Shown piece after piece: positions 1 to 9,021 of a DNA stretch of 64,000 nt. The translations under genes and the position numbers were made by a program. Position 1 is the stretch's first letter; the number at the start of each line of letters is the position of its first letter. Under the pieces are notes generated by a model, which saw nothing but the letters and a program-made list of their open reading frames with translations, was not told where the DNA came from and ran no database searches. Source of the DNA: Actinocrispum wychmicini (GTDB lineage Bacteria > Actinomycetota > Actinomycetes > Mycobacteriales > Pseudonocardiaceae); NCBI RefSeq assembly GCF_004345645.1, contig NZ_SLWS01000004.1:434001-498000 (forward strand), read 5' to 3'.

Positions 1-3
1 GCC

Positions 4-1224
4 ATGCCCGTGAGTGACGGAGAAACCTTGCGAGCTCGAGACCTTCTGCTTCCACGAGCCGATACGAACCGGGAGGCCAGCAGGCGACGAGTCCTCCGTG
101 CGGTGATGCTTGCTCCAGCGACCCAGCAGGTTGCCATCGCCGCGACGACCGGCCTGTCCCAGGCGACAGTGTCCGGGGTGGTACAGGATCTCCAACGGGA
201 GGGGGTTCTCCGAGTCACCGGCGCCGAGGGCGAACGGGGGAACAGGGTCCATCTCGGCAACATCACCGGGGCGGCTGTGGGCGTCGACGTGGGACACCAG
301 AGGGTCATCGTCGCCGCTCGCCGGGTCGACGCGACCGACTTGGTCACGGCCGAGGCCGGCATCGGCGCTCAACACCCTCGCGAGGCCTGGATGGCTAAGG
401 TCCAGGAGATGATCAAGGACCTCACGGCCGAGATCGGCCTGACTCTCGACGATGTCATCTCCATCGGGCTCGGCCTGCCCGCGGCCATCGACCCCAGGAC
501 GGCGAAGATTACGCAGGTGGTGGCCACATCCCAGTGGGATCTCACCGGGCATCCCGCGACCTGGTTCGCCGACTGGTTTCCTGACGTCCCAGTGATTCCC
601 GACAACGACGCCAACTTGGCCGCATACGGGGAGTACCTGCACGGCGCGGGTCACGACGCGAAATCGATGGTATACGTCAAGGCATCGTCGGGGATCGGCG
701 CCGGGTATGTCGCCTACGGAGTGATCAAGCGGGGCAAACGGGGTCTCGCCGGTGAGTTGGGGCATCTGACGATCGACAGGAACGGCGTGATCTGCCGATG
801 CGGCAGCCGCGGCTGCCTGGAAACAGTGGCGGCCGGTCCACGCCTGCTCGCGCGGGTCCGTGAGGCGTACGAGCCTTATGGCACCACCCCTCCGGCAAAC
901 CTCGATGAACTGATCACGCGCGCGCGGCACGGTGACACAGTGTGCTGCCGGGTCCTGAAGGACGCTGCCCGCGATATCGGGTTCGCGCTGGCTCTCGCCA
1001 GCAACATCACCGATCCGGAGACGGTGGTGCTCGGCGGCACCTTGGGCAAGGCGGCCGACATGCTGATCGACCCGCTCACCGCGAGCATCCGCGAGTACGG
1101 GCTCGCCGGAATGTTCACCCACGACTCGCCGCTCCGGATCGTCGGTGCACAGCTCGGCGATCTCGCTGGAGCCCGTGGCGCGATGGCACTCGGCCTGCTC
1201 ACCGAGCCGCCGCTACGTTCCTAG
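4..1224 (+). CDS. ROK family transcriptional regulator / sugar kinase-like
   Basis: A 406-residue ROK protein. Residues about 25-75 form an N-terminal winged HTH (GLSQATVSGVVQDL is the recognition helix), followed by the ROK ATPase-like fold. The ROK zinc motif is complete: GELGH at 250-254 and CRCGSRGC at 264-271. The catalytic-type Asp lies in NDAN (201-204), so sugar kinase activity is not excluded. In this family HTH-bearing members usually act as sugar-responsive repressors (NagC/XylR type). The ATG is only 4 bases into the window, so upstream control and a longer N-terminus cannot be judged. No sugar transporter lies next to it here. Confidence 0.9.
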   Translation: MPVSDGETLRARDLLLPRADTNREASRRRVLRAVMLAPATQQVAIAATTGLSQATVSGVVQDLQREGVLRVTGAEGERGNRVHLGNITGAAVGVDVGHQRVIVAARRVDATDLVTAEAGIGAQHPREAWMAKVQEMIKDLTAEIGLTLDDVISIGLGLPAAIDPRTAKITQVVATSQWDLTGHPATWFADWFPDVPVIPDNDANLAAYGEYLHGAGHDAKSMVYVKASSGIGAGYVAYGVIKRGKRGLAGELGHLTIDRNGVICRCGSRGCLETVAAGPRLLARVREAYEPYGTTPPANLDELITRARHGDTVCCRVLKDAARDIGFALALASNITDPETVVLGGTLGKAADMLIDPLTASIREYGLAGMFTHDSPLRIVGAQLGDLAGARGAMALGLLTEPPLRS

Positions 1225-1559
1225 CTTAACTTCACTTTCGAGTGTATTTCAGACACAGAGCGCTACAGCGGATCACCTCGAAGGGAGATGCCCAGTATCG
1301 AGAGGTACTGGCGTCATCCTGAAGTGTCGTGCATCATGACCTTGAGTCAAGGGAGCGCAGGGGAGATGCCCGCAGTGGTGTGGACACCGCCGACCGACCC
1401 GCGTCAGCGCCGTGAAGTGCCGGACGCGAGGCCGAACGCATCCCCGCGCCCAGAGGCCGACGGCCCGTGTCTCCGCGGTGAACCGAGCCGGCTGCCGTGA
1501 GCGCAGGCCGATCGAGGTCGAACGCTCGGGGGCGTCATGATCCCAATCGCGACACGCCG
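1225..1559. other. Intergenic region without a recognised gene
   Basis: About 335 bases between the ROK gene and the next coding region. I see no conserved reading frame, no convincing hairpin and no clear operator. A GTG at 1497 could extend the downstream gene by 21 residues, but that segment is Arg-rich and looks untranslated. Confidence 0.5.
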
Positions 1560-3185
1560 ATGGCGGACAGGACCGTCGTGGTGCTGGTGCGCACTCTCAC
1601 CTCGGCGCTCCGTGTTCATGAACTCCTCAGCTTCGTCTTTGGCGGCGAGCACCGTATCCGCCTGGTTTACGTCTTCGACGACGGCTCGGCCTTCAGCGGC
1701 TGGCTTGGCGAGTGGTCGTCAAGGCAGGGGCGATATGTCCTGACCCGGGCACAGGCGCGACACCTCAGGTACCACCTCGTTGTGTCCGCGAGTGAGAACG
1801 CCGACTTTCGCCGATGGCGCGGACCGATCATCGTTGTGCCCCATGGTCTCGGCAACCACAAGTGGGTACGGCGAGCCGGCAGACGTGGCAAAGTTCTCTC
1901 CGGGCTCCCGAACCCGAAGATACTCCGGAAGCGCCGGGTGACAGTGCTCGTCACCCATCCGGATCAGGAGAAGCTGCTGCACAGGTTGTGCCCGGACACC
2001 ATCGGCCGCACAGTGGTCGTCGGGGACACGAGCTACGCGGCCCTGCTCGCCTCGAACGAAGCGCGTCACATCGATCGCTACCGGAGATGCCTTGGCACCG
2101 GCGATCGAACTCTGATCATGGTCATGTCGACCTGGGGGCACGACTCGGTTCTGGGCACCGTGTTCGGGCTCCTGACCCGTCTGCTGGCCGAGCTGCCCAT
2201 GGGGGAGTACCAGATCGGCCTGGCGGCTCACTGCAATGTGTGGACTCGCGACGGCGCCGACGAGTTGCTGCGCAAGCTTCAGGACGCGATGAACGCAGGC
2301 CTTGTGTTGATCCGGCCGGAGGACTGGCAAGCGGCAATGGTCGCCGCCGACGTCGTGATCTCGGATCACGGTTCGCTGGCTCTCTACGCGGCCATGGCAG
2401 GAAAACCGTTACTGCTGGCCAGTTTCAGCGACTCTGAGGTGGTCAAGGATACACCCATGGACAAGCTCGGGTGTACAGCACCCCGGCTCAATCACGATGA
2501 ACCGCTGCCGCCGCAGGTCGAAGCCGCAATCGCCAAGGCGGATCCGATTCACGCCGAACACATCGCAAGGACAGTAGTGGCGCCCTTCGACCTAGGCGTA
2601 CAGATGCTACGCACGCTGTTTTACAAAGTGTTGAACTTCTTCCCGCTCAGGAGCGACAAACACATCGTCGCGGCGCCCGACCCGCGGCCGATCGTGTGCG
2701 ACGTCCATTCGTACCGTGTGACAGCCGAGTACCTCGCCCCCCGTGTCGTGATCAGCTGGACTCCATGGGCCGCCCATGAACGTGACATCACCCGCGAGCA
2801 GGTTCCCGAGCCCTTTCTGGTGTCCGACGAAAGAGAACGCGACATGCGGGTCTTCAACAACGCGTCCGTCATCGTCAGGGGCGACCCGTATGACGGTACC
2901 CTGGACGGGTGGCTCGAAGGAGCAGGTCACAAGGGAAACGGTTACACGTTGGCCGCTCTGGCGCGCGGTCCCTTCAGATGTGAGGTACAGGTGTCCGATA
3001 CGGACATCCGACATCCGGGCCAGCGGTTCGAACTCACCTCGGCAAAGGGCATTCTGCCGTTCGGCATACTACCGGTCGTGATGTTGCCTCTGATGAAGGC
3101 TGACGATGTCCCCACACTCGAGGGAACTCACCTGGTCGTGGTCAACGGCAAGGAGGATGTGGTGGACATCCGGCGCGTGCGCTAG
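1560..3185 (+). CDS. GT-B fold transferase, CDP-glycerol glycerophosphotransferase-like
   Basis: A 541-residue protein if started at the ATG at 1560; an in-frame GTG at 1497 is the alternative. The segment around residues 240-290 (VISDHGSLALYAAMAGKPLLL) has the donor-site signature of GT-B enzymes of the CDP-glycerol glycerophosphotransferase and related polysaccharide families. PHGLGN near 90 is also typical of the N-terminal Rossmann half. The C-terminal 170 residues are unassigned. It has no signal peptide, so it probably works in the cytoplasm on a cell-wall or surface polymer. The acceptor is unknown. It converges on, and overlaps by 4 bases, the STAND gene. Confidence 0.5.
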   Translation: MADRTVVVLVRTLTSALRVHELLSFVFGGEHRIRLVYVFDDGSAFSGWLGEWSSRQGRYVLTRAQARHLRYHLVVSASENADFRRWRGPIIVVPHGLGNHKWVRRAGRRGKVLSGLPNPKILRKRRVTVLVTHPDQEKLLHRLCPDTIGRTVVVGDTSYAALLASNEARHIDRYRRCLGTGDRTLIMVMSTWGHDSVLGTVFGLLTRLLAELPMGEYQIGLAAHCNVWTRDGADELLRKLQDAMNAGLVLIRPEDWQAAMVAADVVISDHGSLALYAAMAGKPLLLASFSDSEVVKDTPMDKLGCTAPRLNHDEPLPPQVEAAIAKADPIHAEHIARTVVAPFDLGVQMLRTLFYKVLNFFPLRSDKHIVAAPDPRPIVCDVHSYRVTAEYLAPRVVISWTPWAAHERDITREQVPEPFLVSDERERDMRVFNNASVIVRGDPYDGTLDGWLEGAGHKGNGYTLAALARGPFRCEVQVSDTDIRHPGQRFELTSAKGILPFGILPVVMLPLMKADDVPTLEGTHLVVVNGKEDVVDIRRVR

Positions 3186-5284
3186 GTGGTGCTCTGGGCA
3201 CGTAGCCTGATCGCGCGTTCGACATGCTCTTTCGCCGCCGCCGGGTCTCCGATCTTCTCCAGCAGGCTCGCGAGCGCGTCCTCGGCCTGTGCCTGGTAGT
3301 GCGACGCCTTCGACTCCGAGAACGCACGTACCGCGGCCTCCAGTTCGGTTTGCGCCCTGGAGTACTGCTCCTGGTCGGTCAGCAACTCGCCCAGACTGAT
3401 CGACCCTCGCCCTGCCATCCGCAGGTCTCCCATCGCGCGCAACTGGTCTCGTGCGGTGGTGAGCACCCTCATCGCACCGTCCTTGTCACCAACCGCGTGC
3501 ATCTCCCTGCCCATGAAGAACTGCGCCAGAGCCGCACCTCTCGGCTCCTGGGCATCGCGATTGCGGCGTTCGGCCTCCCGGTAGGCCTCGATCGCACCGA
3601 AATGATCTCCGCTGTGTGCTCGCGCGCGCCCGATGAACTCCCAGACCGACGCCACAAGGACGGCGTTTCCGGACTCCTCGGCCAATGACAACGCCTTGTT
3701 CAGGTGCTCCCACGCACGATCGGGAAAGTCGAGATCGAGATAAGCGCGTGAGACCAGGGACCTCAGCCGTGCCTCAGCCGCCGGATTCGCGGCACGTTCG
3801 GCAGCGGCAACTCCGAGATCCGTTGTCTCAAGCCAGTCGTCGAGGTAACGACGGTTGAGGAACAACGGCACCATGGCTTCGGCCAGTTGCCACGACAGGT
3901 CATGCCAGCCTCGATCGGACGTCGCCTGGACCACAGCCAGCAAGTTCGATCGCTCGGCGGCCATCCACTCCAAAGCCGGGCCGGCGCTGCCCTCTCCTTC
4001 GAACGGGTCCTGCAGCCCTCGGAGCAGATCCTCATGATCGCCGATCCGAGTCCGGGCACCCATGATCGCGCGGTCGGCAAACGCGGCCATGCTCAGGTAG
4101 TACCTGCTCACCGCACACACGACCGCATCGACCACTTCGGCCCCCCGGTTCACGGCTTTCTCCCTGGCGTGCAGGCGTACCAGGTCGTGGAAGCGGAAAC
4201 CGGCCTCGGTGTCGTCGATCAGATTGGCGTCGACGAGAAGGTCAAGCAGGCGCAGGGTTTCGGCGCGGTCGTGGCCACTCGCCGCCACCACCGCATCGAC
4301 CGGGATCGTGTGGCCAGGAACCACACCCAGCCGCCCGTACAACTCAGCCGCCTCCGGCGGCAACGCGTGGTACGCGTTGTTGAAGATCGACGACACCAGC
4401 CGGACACCCCGCACCGACAGGACATCGAGCCGCTGATCCTCGTCCGCCAACTCGTCCACCAGCCCGGTGATCGAGAGTCGCTGCCGCGCTACCAGTCGCG
4501 CGCCCGCGACCTGGATCGCTACCGGCAATCCACCGCACAACCTGACCAGCCGAACCGCGGCATCCGGTTCGTTGTGCACCCGTTCGGATCCGCAGATCGT
4601 TCGCAGCAGGGCGATCCCCTGCGCCTCGTTCATCGGAGGCAGGGTCACCAACTGGGCGCCGTCCAGTGCCAACTCGGACAAACGTGCGTTGCTGGTGGCC
4701 AGCACAGCGCTGCCAACGGAGTTCGGGACCAACGGACGAACCTGTGCAGGCTGGTCGACGTCGTCAAGAACTACCAGGACCGGTTCCGTGGCAGTCCTGG
4801 TACGAAACATATTGGCGCGTGCGCCAAGCCGTGAGGGAATCTCTTCCGTACGTACACCCAGCGACCGGAGACAGTCCGCCAACGCGTCACCGATCGCGGC
4901 GCCGTCGTCTGTCCGCAATGCGCCATAGTCGACATAAAGCTGGCCGCCCGGGTATCTCTCGGCCAGCTGAGCAGCCAGATGCCTGGCCAGCGTGCTTTTG
5001 CCGACACCTGGCTGGCCGCTGATGACTGTGATCCGGGCCGGGCCGGATCCTGTTACCCGCAGCCAATCTGCCAACTCTGTCAATTGTTCGCCACGATCGA
5101 CGAAGCCGTCAGGAGGAGCCGGCACTTGCCACGGTACCCGCGACCTCTCGTCAGACCGTTGATGGACCACCACATTCACATTGCCTGTGATCGACCCTGC
5201 TTGGATGGCCGCTCCGACGGCGTCGGCGGACATCGAATTGGCAGTGCCGGACGGCGCGGTCTTGCCAGAGTTTGATCCGGTCAT
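3182..5284 (-). CDS. STAND family NB-ARC ATPase with C-terminal TPR repeats
   Basis: A 700-residue signal-transduction ATPase, probably from the ATG at 5284, which has GGGAG five bases upstream (a GTG lies one codon earlier). The Gly/Ser-rich N-terminus holds a GAAIQAGSITGNVNV segment common to actinobacterial STAND proteins. The NB-ARC domain shows Walker A GQPGVGKST (about 91-99), Walker B LVVLDDVD (about 171-178) and a GLPVAIQVAG motif. TPR-type helices fill the last 300 residues. Unlike the two SARP genes in this window it has no DNA-binding domain, so it may act through protein contacts. Its ligand is unknown. Its stop overlaps that of the convergent upstream gene. Confidence 0.85.
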   Translation of the reverse strand: MTGSNSGKTAPSGTANSMSADAVGAAIQAGSITGNVNVVVHQRSDERSRVPWQVPAPPDGFVDRGEQLTELADWLRVTGSGPARITVISGQPGVGKSTLARHLAAQLAERYPGGQLYVDYGALRTDDGAAIGDALADCLRSLGVRTEEIPSRLGARANMFRTRTATEPVLVVLDDVDQPAQVRPLVPNSVGSAVLATSNARLSELALDGAQLVTLPPMNEAQGIALLRTICGSERVHNEPDAAVRLVRLCGGLPVAIQVAGARLVARQRLSITGLVDELADEDQRLDVLSVRGVRLVSSIFNNAYHALPPEAAELYGRLGVVPGHTIPVDAVVAASGHDRAETLRLLDLLVDANLIDDTEAGFRFHDLVRLHAREKAVNRGAEVVDAVVCAVSRYYLSMAAFADRAIMGARTRIGDHEDLLRGLQDPFEGEGSAGPALEWMAAERSNLLAVVQATSDRGWHDLSWQLAEAMVPLFLNRRYLDDWLETTDLGVAAAERAANPAAEARLRSLVSRAYLDLDFPDRAWEHLNKALSLAEESGNAVLVASVWEFIGRARAHSGDHFGAIEAYREAERRNRDAQEPRGAALAQFFMGREMHAVGDKDGAMRVLTTARDQLRAMGDLRMAGRGSISLGELLTDQEQYSRAQTELEAAVRAFSESKASHYQAQAEDALASLLEKIGDPAAAKEHVERAIRLRAQSTT

Positions 5285-5344
5285 CACCGCTCCCGACCCG
5301 ACGCCTCTGCGTAATCAACTGTGCACCCTACGCTAGTGTCTACC

Positions 5345-5398
5345 ATGACGGCACCACCGACGGCGTGGTGGACACAAGAGGTCGACCCGGTCGTGTAA
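5345..5398 (+). CDS. Possible 17-residue leaderless peptide
   Basis: A 17-codon frame (MTAPPTAWWTQEVDPVV) starts at 5345. Two TANNNT boxes lie just upstream (TACGCT at 5329, TAGTGT at 5334), placing a possible transcription start at or near the ATG, as in leaderless actinobacterial mRNAs. There is no Shine-Dalgarno sequence and no recognised homologue. It is divergent from the STAND gene and may simply be chance. Confidence 0.2.
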   Translation: MTAPPTAWWTQEVDPVV

Positions 5399-6572
5399 CG
5401 AGCAAGCTTGACGGTGCGATGCTACATAAGTTTGCCACTACCTGCATAGTCATCCCCCTCGACACGGCGCGTCTGGCCCACCCGCTCCGGCTGCTCCAGC
5501 GAACCTGATCAATCACGACGGCTCCTATGTCGTCGCCATCACGCGTGCTCACCCCCGGTCGTCGTCGTTCTGACACAAGCTGTTACACCACTTCCTCGAA
5601 CAACTATATTGAGCAGGAAGCAGATTATGCATCCAATAGCTTTCCCACTGTTGCCAATATCACGTGCGTGTCGTCTAGCCCTTAGCAGTCGATTGACTAC
5701 ACAACGACGTGCAATCTGTCTGGGCAAGGCCAACCGGTCGGCATCGGGGCTTCCAGCGATATCTCTGATCAGGGGTGCGAGTCGCTGAGAAGGAGGTTCA
5801 TCTTGCGGACCGACGGGATGAGCACAGTCGAACGCGACAAACTGCCGCGCTGCGGTGGAGAATCGCCGGCGGTGTGCGGATGCGGAGATGCTCACGCCAG
5901 CCACGGCTTTCGTCTGTCCTGAACGGCAGTCGCTGGCTGGGTAGGTCTGGTCGGTGGGCTGGTGGCGGCTGTGTGAGAGATGGAAGTGGGCCCTCCGTAG
6001 CCGCCGCGCAGGCAGAGACTGTGAACCACCGCAAGCTGCGTCGGTCAAGAGCCGGGTGGTGAGCGTTGCGGAAAAGGTGCGCCGTGAGTGTGTCAGGTGT
6101 GGATCGTGCCGGTGGGCAGATCGTGGCGCCGAGTGAAACCGAACGCTTGGTGACGTGTCGAAGCTCGTAGGTGCCATCGAAACCGGGATGGCAGAGCGGT
6201 TCCGGGATGAGCCAGGGGGACGCCTGTCTGCCGCTCTGGTGGTATCCGGCATGAAGAGGCGTAGGAGGCTGGCAGCTCATCGTTCGACACGTGATCACCT
6301 TCTCGGCAGGTCGTGCCCGAGGCCCGCCGGGCCACCCGACACCTGGTGATGTGACCTGCCGTCAGCTGGCGCCAACTGTCCTGAACGGACATATGTCGAG
6401 CGGTGGTGTTCCTACAGAACGTGGTCCTTTATGGACGACTCTGGGGGCAAGGAGGGTTCCGAATGTCACCTCTTGATCTTCCCAAGCTGACCGCGGGCCT
6501 GTCTGCGACGTGGGCCGGACGCCGATGACGGGGCCAAGAACCCCGCCGGGGTGACCAAGGACCATGATGTTG
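5399..6572. other. Geneless, probably degraded region
   Basis: Over 1 kb without a convincing gene. The stretch 5575-5700 is visibly richer in A and T than the surroundings. Open frames on both strands (for example minus strand 6252-5539) are rich in Arg, Ser, Pro and His and show no recognisable domain, as expected of shadow frames in high-GC non-coding DNA. Together with the recombinase relic that follows, this looks like the scar of a decayed mobile element. Confidence 0.5.
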
Positions 6573-6662
6573 ATGGGCTGGTCGTTGGAGGACATGCCGC
6601 GCCACTACGGTCAGAGGGCTGCGGCGGAGCGTGCGCAGGAGTTGCGGCTAGAAAGGCGGCTT
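6573..6662 (+). pseudogene. Remnant of a tyrosine recombinase (integrase) C-terminus
   Basis: About 30 codons read GWSLEDMPRHYG, QRAAAERA and QELRLERRL. This matches the pattern at the very end of many actinobacterial phage-type integrases: Gly-Trp, four residues, Met, two residues, a Tyr-Gly whose Tyr is the usual nucleophile, then an Ala/Arg-rich helix. A stop at 6552 closes the frame upstream and I could not find the rest of the catalytic domain (Arg and His-x-x-Arg boxes). It is a fragment only. The assignment is from pattern memory, not an alignment. Confidence 0.4.
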
Positions 6663-7023
6663 CTGTTGTTCGCGAGCGCCGTGACGTTGGCGTTGGCATT
6701 GCTGATCCGCTGCTCGGAGGTGCCCTGTTCGATGCGATGGGTCGCTTTTGTTATTCGACTGATTCGCGCTGACCGATCCGTCGACAATAGACGCGAGGTC
6801 GGGGCACAGGCGCATGCGGTTCTTGCCTGCGATGCCCAACCTTTGGCCAGTTCCTCCGTCGAGTCCAGGTGTTGGCTTTCGTAGGCGAGTTGGCTGAGCG
6901 GTCTGCGGAGCTCTTGTACGCCGGGGTTCGATCTTGGATCTTGGCACCGACCAGCTCGGGAACATCGTCACCAGGTCACGTGTTCATCCGAGAAGAGAAG
7001 GTCCCAACTCGGAAGGATGCTGG

Positions 7024-7431
7024 ATGTCTGACTTCAACAAGGCGATCATCGAGGAGTTCCGGGCCAACAAGGGCAAGGTCGGGGGCATGTTCGAGGGCGC
7101 GAACCTCGTTCTCCTCAACACCGTCGGCGCCAAGTCCGGCCAGCCGCGGGTCAACCCCGTGGCGTACCTGCCGGACGGCGACCGGATCGTGGTGATCGCG
7201 TCCAACGGTGGCGCTGACAACCACCCGGACTGGTACTTCAACCTCAAGGCCAACCCGGCGCTGACCGTCGAGCAGGACACCGAGAAGTTCGAGGCCACGG
7301 CCGCCGAGGTGACTGGGCAGGAACGCGACGACCTCTACGCCCGGATGGTCGCGGTCATGCCCGGGTTCGCGGAGTACGAGGCCAAGACCGAGCGGCGGAT
7401 CCCGGTCTTCGCCCTGAGCCGCCAGAGGTGA
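7024..7431 (+). CDS. Nitroreductase family deazaflavin-dependent oxidoreductase
   Basis: A 135-residue split-barrel protein of the DDN/F420-dependent nitroreductase family. Diagnostic are LNTVGAKSGQPRVNPV, a basic cofactor-contact segment, and HPDWYFNLKANP, the family's hallmark. It is full length for this family. The ATG at 7024 is chosen because GGAAGG (7011-7016) sits seven bases upstream. The expected cofactor is reduced F420; the substrate cannot be predicted, although members reduce nitroaromatics, enones or quinones. It stands alone on the edge of the degraded region, followed by a hairpin. Confidence 0.9.
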   Translation: MSDFNKAIIEEFRANKGKVGGMFEGANLVLLNTVGAKSGQPRVNPVAYLPDGDRIVVIASNGGADNHPDWYFNLKANPALTVEQDTEKFEATAAEVTGQERDDLYARMVAVMPGFAEYEAKTERRIPVFALSRQR

Positions 7432-7440
7432 CGCCTGACG

Positions 7441-7473
7441 GCCGTCAGCGGTAGCCCTGAGCACGCTGGCGGC
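7441..7473 (+). terminator. Probable hairpin terminator after the deazaflavin oxidoreductase
   Basis: GCCGTCAGCG at 7441-7450 pairs with CGCTGGCGGC at 7464-7473, giving ten pairs including one G-U, around a 13-base loop. It lies ten bases after the stop codon. No T-run follows, as is common for actinobacterial terminators. Confidence 0.4.
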
Positions 7474-7549
7474 TAGGGCCGTCTGAGGGCCCCGTTGACC
7501 GATCAGCGGCTGCCTGTCCCAGCTTGGGTCCTCTCTCATGCCCAACACC

Positions 7550-7600
7550 GACAAAAAAATTTGTCTTGACATCTACGGTTGTCGGCGTCAGGGTTGTCGC
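7550..7600 (+). promoter_or_regulatory. Promoter and candidate operator of the ArsR-type regulator
   Basis: GACAAAAAAATTTGTC (7550-7565) is an inverted repeat with perfect 6-base arms. It abuts a consensus -35 box TTGACA at 7566-7571. Seventeen bases further lies CAGGGT (7589-7594), a weak -10, with the ATG six bases beyond, compatible with leaderless transcription. A repressor bound at the repeat would block the -35 box, so autoregulation by the downstream ArsR-type protein is likely. Confidence 0.5.
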
Positions 7601-8221
7601 ATGTTGGACGTGGCAGTGATCGACGACCCGGCCGCCGCCGAGGTCACGCTGGACCCGATGCGGGCGCGGTTGCTCGCCGAACTGGTCGAGCCGGCGTCGG
7701 CCACGATGCTGGCCGCGCGGGTCGGACTCGCTCGGCAGAAGGTCAACTACCACCTGCGGGAACTGGAACGGCACGGCCTGATCGAGCTGGTCGAGGAGCG
7801 CAGGAAGGGCAACGTCACCGAGCGCCTCATGCGAGCGACGGCCTTGTCCTACGTGATCTCACCCGTCGTGCTGGCGGCCGTGCAGCCCGACCCGGCGCGC
7901 TCGCCGGACCGGCTGTCGGCCAGTTGGCTGCTCGCGCTGGCAGCGCGGATGGTGCGTGAGGTCGGCGCGTTGATCGCCGGCGCCGCCAAGGCCCGTAAAC
8001 CGTTGGCGACCTTCGGACTGGACGCCCAGGTGCGCTTCGCCGGCCCGGCCGACCGGGCCGCCTTCGCCGAGGAGCTGACCACCACGGTCGCCGCGCTGAT
8101 CAGCCGGTACCACGACGAGAACGCGCCCGGCGGCCGCGACCACCGGATCGTGATCGCCCTGCACCCCAGCGTCAAACCGGACGCGAGCCCCAGCACCACC
8201 AACCAGGACAAGGACTCCTGA
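7601..8221 (+). CDS. ArsR-like winged-helix transcriptional regulator
   Basis: A 206-residue regulator. The N-terminal 80 residues form a winged HTH of the ArsR/HTH_20 class: LDPMRARLLAELVEPASATMLA, then the recognition helix LARQKVNYHLRELERHGL and a wing (ELVEERRKGNVTERLM). No metal-binding cysteines are seen, so it is not a classical arsenic or zinc sensor. The C-terminal half is a probable effector/dimer domain. The ATG at 7601 is preferred over an upstream ATG at 7538, which would run through the promoter. It is two bases ahead of an SRPBCC gene, the usual ArsR/SRPBCC pairing, so it probably represses its own operon. Confidence 0.88.
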   Translation: MLDVAVIDDPAAAEVTLDPMRARLLAELVEPASATMLAARVGLARQKVNYHLRELERHGLIELVEERRKGNVTERLMRATALSYVISPVVLAAVQPDPARSPDRLSASWLLALAARMVREVGALIAGAAKARKPLATFGLDAQVRFAGPADRAAFAEELTTTVAALISRYHDENAPGGRDHRIVIALHPSVKPDASPSTTNQDKDS

Positions 8222-8222
8222 C

Positions 8223-8990
8223 ATGTCGCACGACTTCGAGATCGCCGACGAGATCGCCATGGCGGCCACCCCGGAGCAGGTGTGGGACGCCATCGCCACC
8301 GGCCCCGGCGTCGACTCCTGGTTCATGGGACGCACCGAGATCGCACCCGGGGCAGGAGGGACGAACAGCCTGGACATGACGGACGCGATGGGGTTCGTCC
8401 AGAAGTCCACGATCACCGCGTGGGAGCCGGGCAAGCGCCTGGCCTTCCGAGAGGACAGCCCGGACGGCACGTTCACGGCCTTCGAGTACCTGCTGGAAGG
8501 CCGGGACGGCGGCAGCACCGTCCTGCGCTTCGTGCACAACGGCATCCTGGGTGGCGACTGGGATGCGGAGTACTACGACAGCATGAAGGCCGGCGACCTG
8601 ATGTACCTCAGGCAGCTCGCCACTTACGTGAAGTACTTCCCGGGCCGCTACGCCACCCGCAACCTGTTCCTGCTCGGCCCGGCCGTGCCGGACAACGAGC
8701 GGGTGTGGTCGCGGTTCGCGGCCGCACTGTCGCTGACCGGTGACATCACCCAGGGTGCGCCCGTGCGGCTGAACGTGCCCGGCCTGCCCGCCACCGACGG
8801 TGTGGTCGAGTTCCTCAGCGAGCCGCATTTCGTTGGTGTGCGCACCCCGCACGGCATCCACACGTTGATCAAGGGCTATCAGGACACGCTCGTCGTCGGA
8901 TATCACGGCTTTTCCGACGACGAGGACGAGAAGGAGATCGAGTCGGTGTGGCGGTCCTGGCTCGCGTCGGCCGCCGTGACGCCGGCATGA
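8223..8990 (+). CDS. SRPBCC (AHSA1-like) domain protein
   Basis: A 255-residue protein. The first 150 residues are an SRPBCC/START-like barrel typical of AHSA1 family proteins (EIADEIAMAATPEQVWDAIATGPGVDSWFMG at the start). Such proteins bind hydrophobic ligands in a cavity. About 100 extra residues follow; they look like a second, degenerate copy of the same fold (GDITQGAPVRLNVPG and on) but this is inference. It is co-transcribed with the ArsR-type regulator and probably with the DHFR-like gene 31 bases downstream. The ligand is unknown. Confidence 0.85.
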   Translation: MSHDFEIADEIAMAATPEQVWDAIATGPGVDSWFMGRTEIAPGAGGTNSLDMTDAMGFVQKSTITAWEPGKRLAFREDSPDGTFTAFEYLLEGRDGGSTVLRFVHNGILGGDWDAEYYDSMKAGDLMYLRQLATYVKYFPGRYATRNLFLLGPAVPDNERVWSRFAAALSLTGDITQGAPVRLNVPGLPATDGVVEFLSEPHFVGVRTPHGIHTLIKGYQDTLVVGYHGFSDDEDEKEIESVWRSWLASAAVTPA

Positions 8991-9021
8991 AAACGTACGA
9001 AACGCACATGGAGGCACTGAG

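Noticed and set aside
5539..6252. A 237-codon minus-strand frame in the geneless region
   Set aside because: Composition is Arg, Ser, His and Pro biased with no recognisable motif or ribosome site; I could not tie it to any transposase.
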